Assembly (NCBI RefSeq): GCF_013030985.1
Contig: NZ_WPYP01000001.1
Location: 310,001 to 374,000, forward strand
Source: Ruegeria arenilitoris
GTDB lineage: Bacteria; Pseudomonadota; Alphaproteobacteria; Rhodobacterales; Rhodobacteraceae
Direction of reading: 5' to 3'
DNA: 64,000 bases
Numbering within the stretch: the stretch's first letter is position 1; each line of letters opens with the position of its first letter. The notes under the pieces are model-generated. The model saw only the letters and a program-made list of their open reading frames with translations. It was not told the origin of the DNA and did not search any database. Position numbers and translations under genes: made by a program. Shown here piece after piece: positions 24,906 through 34,008 of the stretch.

Positions 24906-26059
24906 GACGTCAGGCGACGCCCCAAACGGTTCAACATCCGACAGCATAGATCGAGCTGTTCGATCTCGACATACTCATCGGCCTTGTGTGCCTGTGTGAT
25001 CGAACCCGGCCCGCAGACAATCGCGTGCACACCCAGTTGCTGAAACAACCCGGCCTCGGTGGCGAAGGCAACGACGCCTGTGCCGTTCGCGCCGGTCAAT
25101 TCGGCAACAAGGTCTCGGGCTGCGTTGACGTCCATGGGTTCCAACCCTTCGACCTCGGCCACAGCCTCTTGCGTGATGCCGGCGTCCGGGTGAACCGCCA
25201 GCATTTCCGGCAGGAGAGTGTGCTGCACATAGTCCGACAGGGTATTGCGCACCAGTTCCGCATCGCTGGATTGAACCGGGCGCATTTCCCACGCAACTTC
25301 GGCCTTGCTGGCGATGACGTTATGGGCGACGCCGCCCGAGATGCGCCCGACATTGACCGTGGTCCATGGTGGCTCGAACGGGCTGCCTTTTGGCGCGCGG
25401 GATTTCAGGATGTGGCGTAACTCCAGCAGCTTGCCGATATAACGTGCCGCGTATTCCGCGGCGTTGACGCCGTCATCAGGGGCCGAGCTGTGCCCTTCGA
25501 GGCCGACAAAGCTGGTGGTGTATTCGAAGCAACCCTTGTGCCCCTCGATCACCCGCATCTCGGTGGGTTCGCCAATGATGGCGATATCCGGAACGATACC
25601 GCGCTTGGACAGGTCGTTGACGAGGTTCTGCGCTCCCAGGCACCCGGTTTCCTCGTCGTAGGTAAAGGCAAAATGCAGCGGTTGGGTCAGTTTGGCGGTA
25701 TCCAGGGTCTCGGCAAAGGCCAGTGCTGCGGCGATGAAGCCCTTCATGTCACAGGTGCCACGACCAAATAGCTTGCCGTCGCGCTCGGTCATTTCAAACG
25801 GGTCGGTGGTCCAGTCCTGATCCGCCACCGGAACCACATCCGTATGGCCGGACAACAGGATGCCTCCGGGCAGGTCCGGCCCCAGCGTGGCAAAGACATT
25901 GGCCTTGGACCCGGTCGCATCCCGCGTTTCGATACATCGCGCACCCAGCGCCTCAAGCCGTTCGGTCAGGTAGCGGATGATCTCAAGGTTGCTGTCGGCG
26001 GACACTGTTTCAAAGGCGATCAGGTCGGCAAGAATTTCGGTGGTTCTGGTCAGGGTCAT
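24902..26059 (-). CDS. argE: M20 family acetylornithine deacetylase-like (ArgE-type) amidohydrolase
   Basis: 385-residue M20 metallohydrolase with the metal/catalytic motifs LLSGHTDVVPV (His/Asp near residue 79) and GRGTCDMKGF (Asp), a Glu pair in YDEETGCLG, and GEPTEMRVIEGHKG, which is characteristic of ArgE. The usual reaction is removal of an N-acetyl group from ornithine or a similar diamino acid. The ATG at 26059 overlaps the M24 gene's TGA by 4 bases, so the two are translationally coupled. Because the partner resembles ectoine hydrolase, this enzyme may deacetylate N-acetyl-diaminobutyrate or a related amide in place of DoeB; that is inference. Confidence 0.85.
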   Translation of the reverse strand: MTLTRTTEILADLIAFETVSADSNLEIIRYLTERLEALGARCIETRDATGSKANVFATLGPDLPGGILLSGHTDVVPVADQDWTTDPFEMTERDGKLFGRGTCDMKGFIAAALAFAETLDTAKLTQPLHFAFTYDEETGCLGAQNLVNDLSKRGIVPDIAIIGEPTEMRVIEGHKGCFEYTTSFVGLEGHSSAPDDGVNAAEYAARYIGKLLELRHILKSRAPKGSPFEPPWTTVNVGRISGGVAHNVIASKAEVAWEMRPVQSSDAELVRNTLSDYVQHTLLPEMLAVHPDAGITQEAVAEVEGLEPMDVNAARDLVAELTGANGTGVVAFATEAGLFQQLGVHAIVCGPGSITQAHKADEYVEIEQLDLCCRMLNRLGRRLTS

Positions 26060-27240
26060 GGTTTCACAAACAGTTTGCGGGGCCGGTCGCAGAAACACTC
26101 GGCAGGTCCGGTTTCGGTGATCAGGATCGACTCGGTGATCTCTAGGCCCCAATCGTCCATCCAGAGGCCGGGCATGAAGTGGAAGGTCATGCCGGGTTCA
26201 AGAACGGTCTCATCCTCGGGACGCAGGGATATGGTGCGTTCGCCCCAATCCGGTGGATAGCTGAGGCCAACCGGATAGCCGCAACGCGCGCCGCGTTCGA
26301 TCCCGGCACGTTCCAGTGGGGCGGCCAATGCCAGTGCGATATCGCGCGCCTGATTACCCGCACGGGCGGCGTCCAACCCGGCCTCGAGCCCTTCGACCAG
26401 TGCGGCCTCGGCCCGTAACAAGTGATCGGGTGGCTGGCCCAGAAAGACAGACCGGCAAAACGGCGTGTGATAGCGACGGTAACAGCCTGACAGTTCGAAA
26501 AACGTGCACTCGCCGGAATTGAAAGGCGCGCCATCCCATGTCAGGTGCGGGGCGGCGGCATCCGGACCCGAGGGCAGCAGGGGCACGATGGCGGCGTAAT
26601 CCCCCCAGTCGTCGCCAACGCCCGAGATCGCGTCATGGTAAATCTGCGCAACCAACTCGTTCTTTCGCAGCCCGGGTTCGACCCGCTCCAGCACGCCGTC
26701 GATCACGTGTTCTGAAATCCGGGCAGCCTTGCGCATCAGGGCAATTTCCTCCCCGGACTTCACCGCGCGCTGCCAGTTCACCAGCGCGTTCGCGTCGACC
26801 AACTCAGCCTGCGGCAGTTCTGCCAGCAAGGTCAGATGCGCCTTGGCCGAGTAATAGTAGTTGTCCAACTCAACCCCGATTCGGCCCGCTGACAAACCGC
26901 AGTCCCGGATCAACTCCGCAAGGTCCTGCATCGGATGGCGAACGGTGGATTGCACATAGTGGTCCGCATAGCCGTTAATCCGGTCGTCCGGCATCCAGAC
27001 CGTGCGCCTTGCGCCATTGGCGTCCTGGTTTCGCCCCCACCAGATCGGGTCGCGGTCATGCAGCACCAGAACGCCCTGATGCACATAGAAAGACCAGCCC
27101 TCATACCCGGTCAGCCACGCCATGTTCGACGGGTCTTCGACAAACAATGCGTCCAGACCAGCGGCGGCCATGGCTGCGCGCGTCTTTGTCAGCCGACGGT
27201 CATATTCGGCCTGGCTGAAAGCCGGATCGGCATGGGCCAT
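26056..27240 (-). CDS. doeA: M24-fold hydrolase, ectoine hydrolase (DoeA/EutD)-like
   Basis: A 394-residue creatinase-fold protein. PSNMAWLTGYEGWSFYVHQ, WWGRNQDANGARRT and DHYVQSTVRHPM match what I recall of ectoine hydrolase DoeA. Metal ligands of typical M24 peptidases are missing: the first Asp site is replaced in FFELSGCYRRYHTPFCRS, as in metal-independent DoeA and creatinase. DoeA opens the ectoine ring to N-acetyl-2,4-diaminobutyrate. It is coupled to an ArgE-type deacetylase and divergent from a PLP lyase. No ectoine transporter (UehABC/TeaABC) or DoeB is seen, so the true substrate may be a related cyclic or guanidino compound. Confidence 0.72.
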   Translation of the reverse strand: MAHADPAFSQAEYDRRLTKTRAAMAAAGLDALFVEDPSNMAWLTGYEGWSFYVHQGVLVLHDRDPIWWGRNQDANGARRTVWMPDDRINGYADHYVQSTVRHPMQDLAELIRDCGLSAGRIGVELDNYYYSAKAHLTLLAELPQAELVDANALVNWQRAVKSGEEIALMRKAARISEHVIDGVLERVEPGLRKNELVAQIYHDAISGVGDDWGDYAAIVPLLPSGPDAAAPHLTWDGAPFNSGECTFFELSGCYRRYHTPFCRSVFLGQPPDHLLRAEAALVEGLEAGLDAARAGNQARDIALALAAPLERAGIERGARCGYPVGLSYPPDWGERTISLRPEDETVLEPGMTFHFMPGLWMDDWGLEITESILITETGPAECFCDRPRKLFVKP

Positions 27241-27268
27241 GGACTGCTCCTGCGGTGACTGAGTTTTG

Positions 27269-27298
27269 TTGACAGAACTAGACGAATCCGATCACGTC
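27269..27298 (+). promoter_or_regulatory. Candidate -35 element in divergent control region
   Basis: The region between the divergent DoeA-like gene (start 27240) and the PLP lyase (start 27326) contains a perfect TTGACA at 27269-27274. A matching -10 box is weak, as is common in alphaproteobacteria. It is positioned to drive the plus-strand operon. Confidence 0.3.
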
Positions 27299-27325
27299 AA
27301 TGGGCAACACAGGGAAGACATTCAG

Positions 27326-28369
27326 TTGAAAATCACATCCAACCCATATCGCGCCGGTCAGAAGCTGATTGAGGACGCGCCGTTTCCGTCTACGAATGTG
27401 GCGCGTGCTTCGGAATTGATCGCGCGCTGCCTATCTGCTGACGAGACCCCCTTGACCGAAGTTCCGGGGCTGGTGGACGTCGCGCACCTCTGGGTCAAGG
27501 ATGAGCGCGCGCGGATGGGGCTGGGGTCGTTCAAGGCCTTGGGTGCGGCCTATGTCATAGCGCGCCATGCGGCAGAGATTGCTGAGACGCCCGACGCCAC
27601 AACGCTGTCGGGTCGCACCTACGTTACGGCCAGTGCGGGCAACCACGGGCTGAGCGTGGCCTCGGGCGCGCGCAGATTCGGGGCTGAAGCCGTAGTCTAT
27701 ATCGCCGATACCGTGCCCGAGACTTTTGCCGAACGCCTGCGTGATCAGGGCGCAAGGGTTGTGCGCGAGGGGGTGGATTACGCCGCCAGCATGGACGCCG
27801 CCAGCAAAGCGGCGCGGGATAACAATTGGATTTTGCTCTCAGATAGTTCGTGGGAAGGTTATTACGACCTGCCGCACACACTGATGGAGGGGTATTTGCA
27901 GATGGCGGCCGAGGCCGCCCGGCAATGCCCGCAGGTGCCGACCCATATCATGTTGCAGGCCGGGGTAGGCGGAATGGCGGGGGCCGTTGCGGCCTACGCG
28001 CGAACCGTCTGGGGGGATGCACCGCAGATCATCGTGGTCGAACCCGAAGCGGCCCCGGCGTTGCAAGCCAGTATCGAGGCCGGCGCCTGCGTTTTTGCCG
28101 ATGGCCCCGACAGCGTGATGGGACGGCTCGATTGCAAAGAGCCGTCGCTGATTGCTTTGAATGGTCTTGCGCGCGACGCAGATAGTTTCCTAACCCTTTC
28201 TGATGAGCAAGTGATTGAGCGTCTTCCAGCTATGGGCGCGGCGGGTATCGCCACCACCGCGTCAGGCGGAGCAGGGGTTGCCGCCGTCATGAATGCACAA
28301 GTGCGCGAAGCCCTGGGCATCGGCCCCGATGCCCGAGTCCTGTGTTTCCTGTCCGAGATAGCCGAATGA
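27326..28369 (+). CDS. PLP-dependent lyase, diaminopropionate ammonia-lyase / threonine dehydratase-like (EutB-like)
   Basis: Fold type II PLP enzyme of about 347 residues. The PLP lysine is in MGLGSFKALGAAY, close to the diaminopropionate ammonia-lyase signature; the substrate-binding SAGNHGLSVASGARRFG and glycine-rich QAGVGGMAGAV phosphate loop follow. It would catalyse beta/alpha elimination of an amino acid to a keto acid and ammonia. The TTG at 27326 with GGGAAG 8 bases upstream fits the start better than 27266, whose first residues are not family-like. It overlaps the M24 gene by 4 bases. In ectoine clusters the similarly placed eutB is of this fold; equivalence is inferred. Confidence 0.78.
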   Translation: MKITSNPYRAGQKLIEDAPFPSTNVARASELIARCLSADETPLTEVPGLVDVAHLWVKDERARMGLGSFKALGAAYVIARHAAEIAETPDATTLSGRTYVTASAGNHGLSVASGARRFGAEAVVYIADTVPETFAERLRDQGARVVREGVDYAASMDAASKAARDNNWILLSDSSWEGYYDLPHTLMEGYLQMAAEAARQCPQVPTHIMLQAGVGGMAGAVAAYARTVWGDAPQIIVVEPEAAPALQASIEAGACVFADGPDSVMGRLDCKEPSLIALNGLARDADSFLTLSDEQVIERLPAMGAAGIATTASGGAGVAAVMNAQVREALGIGPDARVLCFLSEIAE

Positions 28370-29511
28370 GAGGTTTTGAGACGTCCGAATTTAGCGCGCG
28401 AACGGAACACGCGCAACGTCGGATGGAGCAGGCGGGTCTGTCGGCTCTGTTGCTAACGACCGAGCCCGAGATCCGCTATTTCACCGGCTACCTGACCCGG
28501 TTCTGGGAAAGCCCGACACGCCCGTGGTTCCTGATCCTTCCAGTTTCGGGCAAACCGATTGCCGTGATCCCATCGATCGGGGCGGCGTTGATGGCGCAGA
28601 CTTGGGTGGAGGATATCCGCACGTGGAGCGCCCCCGATCTGGACGACGACGGTGTCAGCCTGCTGGCCGACACTCTGCGCGAGGTTTGCCCGGAGGATGC
28701 GGCCATTGGCCTGCCGGATGGGCACGAGACCCATGTCCGTATGCCGCTTGCCGACCTGAACCGATTGCAGCAGGAGGTGGGGAACCGGGTTTTGGGCAGT
28801 GATGGCGGTATTCTCCGCACCCTTCGGATGGTCAAATCCCCGGCCGAGATTGCCAAGATTGAAACCGCCTGCGCCATAGCTGGGCAGGCCTTTCAGCGCG
28901 TGCCTGAGATCGCCAGAGAAGGTGTTGCGCTGGACGAGGTCTTCCGCCGATTTCAGATGCTGTGCCTGGACGAGGGCGCGGATTGGGTGCCGTACCTTGC
29001 GGGCGGGGCCGAACGGGGGGGATATACGGATGTGATCTCACCGGCCCGCGCCACCGCGCTGACACCCGGCGATGTGTTGATGCTGGATACCGGGCTGGTT
29101 TGGGACGGGTATTTCTGCGATTTCGACCGGAATTGGTCGATCGGAGCGGCCAACCCACAGGTGCGCGATGCCTATGCGACGCTGATCGAAGCCTCGGACG
29201 CCGCATTCGAGGCTGCACGCCCCGGCGCAACGGCGGCAGAGCTGTTTCACGTCATGAACCTGGTTCTGTCTCGCACCTCGGGCGAGACTGGCGCGGGGCG
29301 ACTGGGGCATGGGCTGGGAATGTCGTTGACAGAATGGCCGTCTCTGATCCCCACCGATCATACGGTACTGGAGCCGGGAATGGTTCTGACATTGGAGCCC
29401 GGCATAGCGGTTGGCGACAAAATCCTCGTTCACGAAGAAAATATAGTCATCACCGAAGGGGCGCCGCGCTTCATCAGCCCCAGAATCGGTCCGGAGTTGC
29501 CCGAGATATGA
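28366..29511 (+). CDS. M24 family Xaa-Pro peptidase-like metallohydrolase
   Basis: This 381-residue creatinase/prolidase-fold protein keeps all five M24 metal ligands: Asp in MLDTGLVWDG and in YFCDFDRNWS, His in GHGLGMSL, Glu in LTLEPGIA and Glu in VHEENIVI. It is therefore likely a true metallopeptidase or amidase, unlike the two metal-less paralogues in this window (26056-27240 and 35381-36601). The start overlaps the PLP lyase stop (ATGA), and its own stop overlaps the next start, so all three genes are translationally coupled. It probably cleaves an amide or Xaa-Pro-like bond of the operon's substrate. Confidence 0.82.
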   Translation: MRGFETSEFSARTEHAQRRMEQAGLSALLLTTEPEIRYFTGYLTRFWESPTRPWFLILPVSGKPIAVIPSIGAALMAQTWVEDIRTWSAPDLDDDGVSLLADTLREVCPEDAAIGLPDGHETHVRMPLADLNRLQQEVGNRVLGSDGGILRTLRMVKSPAEIAKIETACAIAGQAFQRVPEIAREGVALDEVFRRFQMLCLDEGADWVPYLAGGAERGGYTDVISPARATALTPGDVLMLDTGLVWDGYFCDFDRNWSIGAANPQVRDAYATLIEASDAAFEAARPGATAAELFHVMNLVLSRTSGETGAGRLGHGLGMSLTEWPSLIPTDHTVLEPGMVLTLEPGIAVGDKILVHEENIVITEGAPRFISPRIGPELPEI

Positions 29512-30215
29512 GCTATCTGCCCTACACGCTGGACAAGGACGATCCCGATGCCACGCCGATGGGTTTGATCGTGTTGCAAACCGACGAGACGATCGAGCCC
29601 GAGTTCAACGCCTATTTCGCCGACCGGCGCGCGCCGATCTATGTCTCGCGTATTCCCAGTGGGGCAGAGGTGACGAAAGACACTCTGGCGGAAATGGAAA
29701 AAGCTCTGCCCGCCGCAGCAGACTTGTTGCCTAAGATTCGCCCTTACAACGTGGTCGGATACGGATGCACATCGGCCAGTTCGGTTATCGGGTCCGACCA
29801 GATCGAGCGGATGGTCCGGAAAACCTGCAATACAGCTGTGGTCACGAACCCTCTGCGTGCGGCGTCCGCCTGTGCGAACCACCTAGGCGTGTCAAAGTTC
29901 GCGCTGTTGTCACCCTATATCGAAGAAGTGAACGAACCGCTGCGCCGGGCTTTTGCCGAAAACGGGGTTTCCATGGACGTTTTCGGCTCGTTCGGAGAGG
30001 CGGAAGAATCGAAAGTTGTACGCATTTCGCAGCGTTCCGTGGTGGATGCAGCACTGAGTCTCGGAGCTGATCCATCGGTTGAAGCTGTTTTCATAAGCTG
30101 CACGAATTTAAGAACTTTTGATGCAATCCCCGAGATCGCAAGCCGCCTGAGAAAGCCGGTTTTGTCCAGCAATCAAAGCCTTGCATGGCACATGCGGAAA
30201 CTGAATTCCGCTTAA
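29508..30215 (+). CDS. Asp/Glu racemase / maleate isomerase superfamily protein (EutA-like)
   Basis: A 235-residue protein of the Asp/Glu racemase, arylmalonate decarboxylase and maleate isomerase superfamily. The two catalytic cysteines are at Cys87 in VGYGCTSASSVIG and Cys198 in VFISCTNLRTFD; VVTNPLRAASACANHLGV is the typical intervening region. Enzymes of this fold racemise, isomerise or decarboxylate small acids by a two-base mechanism. In ectoine-utilisation clusters eutA is a member of this superfamily, alongside eutB (PLP lyase) and eutD (M24), and the same three kinds occur here. The exact reaction is not deducible. ATG overlaps the M24 stop. Confidence 0.78.
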   Translation: MSYLPYTLDKDDPDATPMGLIVLQTDETIEPEFNAYFADRRAPIYVSRIPSGAEVTKDTLAEMEKALPAAADLLPKIRPYNVVGYGCTSASSVIGSDQIERMVRKTCNTAVVTNPLRAASACANHLGVSKFALLSPYIEEVNEPLRRAFAENGVSMDVFGSFGEAEESKVVRISQRSVVDAALSLGADPSVEAVFISCTNLRTFDAIPEIASRLRKPVLSSNQSLAWHMRKLNSA

Positions 30216-30263
30216 TGGTGATGCAGGCGCAATCGAAAATGTCTGACCTTTGTCACATTTTGG

Positions 30264-30293
30264 TTGCACGCCGCGTCTCGCATGTCCTTTAAT
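30264..30293 (+). promoter_or_regulatory. Candidate sigma-70-type promoter upstream of ABC transporter operon
   Basis: TTGCAC at 30264-30269 and TTTAAT at 30288-30293 are separated by 18 bases, a near-consensus sigma-70 layout, 70 bases before the ATPase start codon. The preceding gene ends at 30215, so this is a plausible start for the transporter-creatinase transcript. Confidence 0.4.
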
Positions 30294-30362
30294 GAGGCCA
30301 ATAGGTCGTTGAGATCCGGATAAACCGGGCAAACAGCGGACCACAGGGAGCCAAGTTGGTAT

Positions 30363-31454
30363 ATGTCAAATGACGCAGCGTTCGTCGAATTTCAGCGTGT
30401 CCAGAAGTCTTATGATGGCGAAGTACTCGTTGTAAAAGATCTAAACCTCTCAATGCCAAAAGGTGAGTTTCTGACAATGCTGGGTCCGTCAGGGTCCGGC
30501 AAGACAACTTGCCTGATGATGCTGGCCGGGTTTGAAACCGCCACACACGGCGAAATCATGTTGGACGGAAAGCCGATCAATAACATCCCGCCGCACAAGC
30601 GCGGGATCGGGATGGTATTCCAGAACTACGCCCTGTTCCCGCATATGACCGTGGCCGAGAACCTCTCTTTCCCGCTGGAAGTGCGGAAGATGGGCAAGGA
30701 TCAGCGCGAGGAAAAGGTAAAGCGGGCGCTGGACATGGTGCAGATGGGGGCCTTTGGCAGCCGTCGACCGGCGCAACTGTCCGGTGGTCAGCAACAGCGG
30801 ATCGCTCTGGCGCGGGCGCTGGTGTTCGAACCTGAACTGGTTCTGATGGACGAACCGCTGGGCGCGCTGGACAAGCAGTTGCGCGAACATATGCAGTTCG
30901 AAATCACCCGTCTGGCGCATGAGTTGGGGATCACCACCGTTTACGTGACCCACGACCAGACCGAAGCGCTGACGATGTCGGATCGTGTCGCCGTGTTCGA
31001 TGACGGCCGTATTCAGCAACTGGCTCCGCCGGACCTACTGTATGAAGAACCCGAAAACAGCTTTGTTGCGCAATTCATAGGCGAAAACAACACGTTGGAG
31101 GGTGTTGTTAAGTCAATCAACGGCGACTCGTGTGTGGTTGTTCTGGATGACGGATCCGAGATTGATGCCAAACCGGTGAACGTCCAGAAAGCGGGTGAAC
31201 GCACCAAGGTTTCGATCCGTCCCGAACGTGTCGAGTTCAACAAGGATCGTCTGCACGCCGATGCGCATACGCTGAAGGCCACGGTGAAAGAGTTCATCTA
31301 TATGGGCGACGTGTTCCGTTTCCGTCTATCCGTGGCCGGGAACGATGATTTCATCATCAAGACCCGGAACGCGCCGGATGCGGTCAAGTTGCGCCCCGAC
31401 CAAGAGGTCGAGATCGGCTGGCTGGCGCAGGACTGCCGGGCGCTGGACGCCTGA
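30363..31454 (+). CDS. ABC transporter ATP-binding protein, spermidine/putrescine (PotA)-type
   Basis: The 363-residue ATPase has Walker A GPSGSGKT (residues 41-48), Q-loop NYALFPHMTV, ABC signature LSGGQQQRIALARAL, Walker B LVLMDEPLGALD and the H-loop VTHDQTEAL. A C-terminal TOBE domain follows (FIGENNTLEGVV ... VSIRPERVEF). This length and TOBE domain are typical of PotA-like importers of polyamines, opines or other small cationic compounds. It is the first gene of a four-gene transporter set (ATPase, binding protein, two permeases) followed by creatinase. Confidence 0.9.
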   Translation: MSNDAAFVEFQRVQKSYDGEVLVVKDLNLSMPKGEFLTMLGPSGSGKTTCLMMLAGFETATHGEIMLDGKPINNIPPHKRGIGMVFQNYALFPHMTVAENLSFPLEVRKMGKDQREEKVKRALDMVQMGAFGSRRPAQLSGGQQQRIALARALVFEPELVLMDEPLGALDKQLREHMQFEITRLAHELGITTVYVTHDQTEALTMSDRVAVFDDGRIQQLAPPDLLYEEPENSFVAQFIGENNTLEGVVKSINGDSCVVVLDDGSEIDAKPVNVQKAGERTKVSIRPERVEFNKDRLHADAHTLKATVKEFIYMGDVFRFRLSVAGNDDFIIKTRNAPDAVKLRPDQEVEIGWLAQDCRALDA

Positions 31455-31566
31455 GGCGAAAACTTCCCGTGCGGTCCGCCCGGGCACGCGGGACACTCAG
31501 ATGATCGGGTTGCCCCGTGATCCGGTCTTCAATTTTAAAAATAACGGGTAAAACAGGGAGTTAACT

Positions 31567-32658
31567 ATGAAAGTTACCAAATCCACTCTGCTGGCCACTG
31601 CTGTTGCCGCACTTGCTAGCGGTGCTATGGCCGAAGAGATGACGATCGTCTCTTGGGGCGGCGCATACTCCAAATCGCAGCTGAAAGCGTATCACGAGCC
31701 CTATTCGGAAAAGACCGGTATCACCATCTTGAACGATGACAGCTCGAACGAGGCTGTCGCGAAGCTGCGCGCGATGAACGAAGCGGGCAACATCACCTGG
31801 GATGTGGTGGACGTTGTGGCCTCTGATGCGATTCGTCTGTGTGACGAGGGTCTTGCTCTCGAAATCGACTTCGACACCCAACTGGCACCGGCACCTGATG
31901 GAACGCCGGCGTCTGAAGACTTTGGCGACCTGCTTGTCAGTGACTGCTTCATCCCACAGATTGTTTATTCGACCGCCTTCGGCTACCGCACCGATCTGGT
32001 TGGAGACACCCCCCCCACCGATATCTGCGCTGTCTTCGATCTGGAAACCTATCCAGGTAAGCGTTCGCTTGAAAAACGTCCGATCAACAACATGGAATGG
32101 GCGCTGCTGTGTGATGGCGTAGCCAAGGACGATGTCTACGACGTTCTCGCCACTCCGGAAGGGCAGGATCAGGCGCTGGCCAAGCTGGACACTATTAAAG
32201 ACAGTGTTGTCTGGTGGTCTGCAGGTGCCGACACGCCGCAGTTGCTGGCCGACGGTGAAGTCATTATGGGTTCGACCTACAACGGTCGTCTGTTCAGTGT
32301 GATCGAAGAGCAGAAACAACCCGTTGCCATGCTGTGGGACGCGCAGGTTTTCGATCTGGACGGCTGGATCATTCCGGCAGGTCTTAGCGAAGAGCGTCAG
32401 CAGCGAGCATTGGACTACATCATGTTCGCAACTGATACACAGCGTCTGGCGGATCAGGCCAAGTACATCTCGTACGGTCCGGCCCGTGCCTCGTCAGCAC
32501 CGCTGGTGGGTCAACACGCTGAGCTGGGCATCGATATGGCACCGCACATGCCGACAGATCCGGAAAACGCCAAGAACACGTTCCTGTATAACTATGAGTT
32601 CTGGGCAGACTACCGCGACGATATCGACGCTAAATTCCAGGCGTGGTTGGCGCAATAA
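31567..32658 (+). CDS. Periplasmic substrate-binding protein, PotD-like (solute-binding family 1)
   Basis: A signal peptide (MKVTKSTLLATAVAALASGAMA, likely cleaved after AMA) precedes a mature domain starting EEMTIVSWGGAYSKSQLKAY. YSTAFGYRTDLVGD, DLETYPGKRSLEKRP and FDLDGWIIPAGL are typical of PotD/opine-like binding proteins of about 360 residues. It would capture the imported compound in the periplasm. GGGAG lies 7 bases before ATG. A perfect 8-bp stem-loop after the gene (32680-32703) probably lets it be expressed above the permeases. Creatine or a related guanidino/amine compound is a fair guess from the downstream creatinase. Confidence 0.88.
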   Translation: MKVTKSTLLATAVAALASGAMAEEMTIVSWGGAYSKSQLKAYHEPYSEKTGITILNDDSSNEAVAKLRAMNEAGNITWDVVDVVASDAIRLCDEGLALEIDFDTQLAPAPDGTPASEDFGDLLVSDCFIPQIVYSTAFGYRTDLVGDTPPTDICAVFDLETYPGKRSLEKRPINNMEWALLCDGVAKDDVYDVLATPEGQDQALAKLDTIKDSVVWWSAGADTPQLLADGEVIMGSTYNGRLFSVIEEQKQPVAMLWDAQVFDLDGWIIPAGLSEERQQRALDYIMFATDTQRLADQAKYISYGPARASSAPLVGQHAELGIDMAPHMPTDPENAKNTFLYNYEFWADYRDDIDAKFQAWLAQ

Positions 32659-32679
32659 GCGCTCCAATTTCTGACAATG

Positions 32680-32703
32680 TCGGGGGCGGTGTACTGCCCC
32701 CGA
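32680..32703 (+). terminator. Stem-loop after binding-protein gene (attenuator/mRNA stabiliser)
   Basis: TCGGGGGC (32680-32687) pairs perfectly with GCCCCCGA (32696-32703) over an 8-base loop. There is no T-tract, so partial read-through to the permease genes or 3' protection of the binding-protein mRNA is more likely than full termination. Confidence 0.6.
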
Positions 32704-32728
32704 AGCAAAGAAAACCCAAGGGGCACCG

Positions 32729-34003
32729 ATGACTGACGTAAGCCAAAAGGCTGGACCCATGCTAGCAGCGGACGGAACGCCGCTGAAGCAATCGCTGGCA
32801 CGTTCGCTGCGGAGGCAAAAGCTGCGCGCTCTGTTGCTGATTGCGCCCCTCCTTCTGTTCGTCCTGTTCTCGTTCATTATTCCAATTGCGTCGATGTTGT
32901 TCCGCTCTGTGGAAAACAGCATTGTGCAGGAAACGCTGCCATTGACGGTTGAGGCTTTGCAAAACTGGGATGAGACCAGCGGCGAACTGCCTGATGAGGC
33001 CGTCTATGACGCCTTTGTTCGCGACATGGTCGTGGCAGTCGACAATAAAACACATACCCGTCTGGGCTCGCGTCTGAACTACGAAGAGACCGGCATGTCT
33101 TCGATGTTCCGCCGCTCGGGTCGGAAACTCGGCAAAATGGACCCCGAAACCGAAGGGCCGTTCAAGGATCAGGTGATCGATATTCACGACGGCTGGGGCG
33201 ATCCTGATACGTGGGCGGTGATCAAAACCCACTCCCCCGCAGTCACCAACGGCTATTTCCTTAACGCGGTCGACATGCGCCGTACGCCCGAAGGGGCACA
33301 ATCGCAACCCGAGGACAAACAGATTCTCATCAAGCTGTTTGGTCGTACGCTGATGATGTCGCTGATCATTACCGGTGCCTGCATTCTGTTGGCATACCCG
33401 GTCTCGTACTTGCTGGCGACGCTTCCGATGCGGGTGTCCAACATGTTGATGATCCTGGTGTTGCTGCCGTTCTGGACGTCTCTTCTTGTGCGGACATCAG
33501 CATGGAAAGTGATGTTGCAACAGCAGGGGGTGATTAACGAGACACTGGTCTGGCTGGGGCTTGTGGCGGATGATGCGCGACTTGTGATCATCAACAACCA
33601 GTTCGGCACGATCATCGCGATGACGCATATTCTGCTGCCGTTCATGATCCTGCCGATGTATTCGGTGATGCAGACGATCCCGCTATCCTACACCCGCGCG
33701 GCCAAGTCGATGGGCGCGACCAATTGGACGACCTTCTGGCGGATCTACTTCCCGCAGTCCATTCCGGGTATCGGCGCGGGGTCGATCCTCGTGTTCATTC
33801 TGGCCATCGGCTACTACATCACGCCCGAGATCGTGGGCGGCACCAAAGGCGTCTTCATCTCGAACCGGATTGCCTATCACATCTCGTCCTCACTGAACTG
33901 GGGTCTGGCTGCGGCGCTGGGGACAATCCTGCTGGCGGTCGTTCTGTTGCTCTACTGGTGCTACGACAAGATCGTGGGCATCGATAACGTGAAGTTGGGA
34001 TAA
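32729..34003 (+). CDS. ABC transporter permease, PotB-like, with large periplasmic insertion
   Basis: The 424-residue protein has a first membrane helix at about residues 35-55, then roughly 130 polar residues before the remaining helices begin near 200 (FGRTLMMSLIITGACILLAYPVSYLLA). The core contains the EAA-loop region PLSYTRAAKSMGATNWTTFWRIYFP typical of binding-protein-dependent permeases. The long extracytoplasmic segment between helix 1 and the core is bigger than in E. coli PotB and may contact the binding protein or substrate. It is coupled to the second permease (5-base gap). Confidence 0.85.
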   Translation: MTDVSQKAGPMLAADGTPLKQSLARSLRRQKLRALLLIAPLLLFVLFSFIIPIASMLFRSVENSIVQETLPLTVEALQNWDETSGELPDEAVYDAFVRDMVVAVDNKTHTRLGSRLNYEETGMSSMFRRSGRKLGKMDPETEGPFKDQVIDIHDGWGDPDTWAVIKTHSPAVTNGYFLNAVDMRRTPEGAQSQPEDKQILIKLFGRTLMMSLIITGACILLAYPVSYLLATLPMRVSNMLMILVLLPFWTSLLVRTSAWKVMLQQQGVINETLVWLGLVADDARLVIINNQFGTIIAMTHILLPFMILPMYSVMQTIPLSYTRAAKSMGATNWTTFWRIYFPQSIPGIGAGSILVFILAIGYYITPEIVGGTKGVFISNRIAYHISSSLNWGLAAALGTILLAVVLLLYWCYDKIVGIDNVKLG

Positions 34004-34008
34004 AGATC

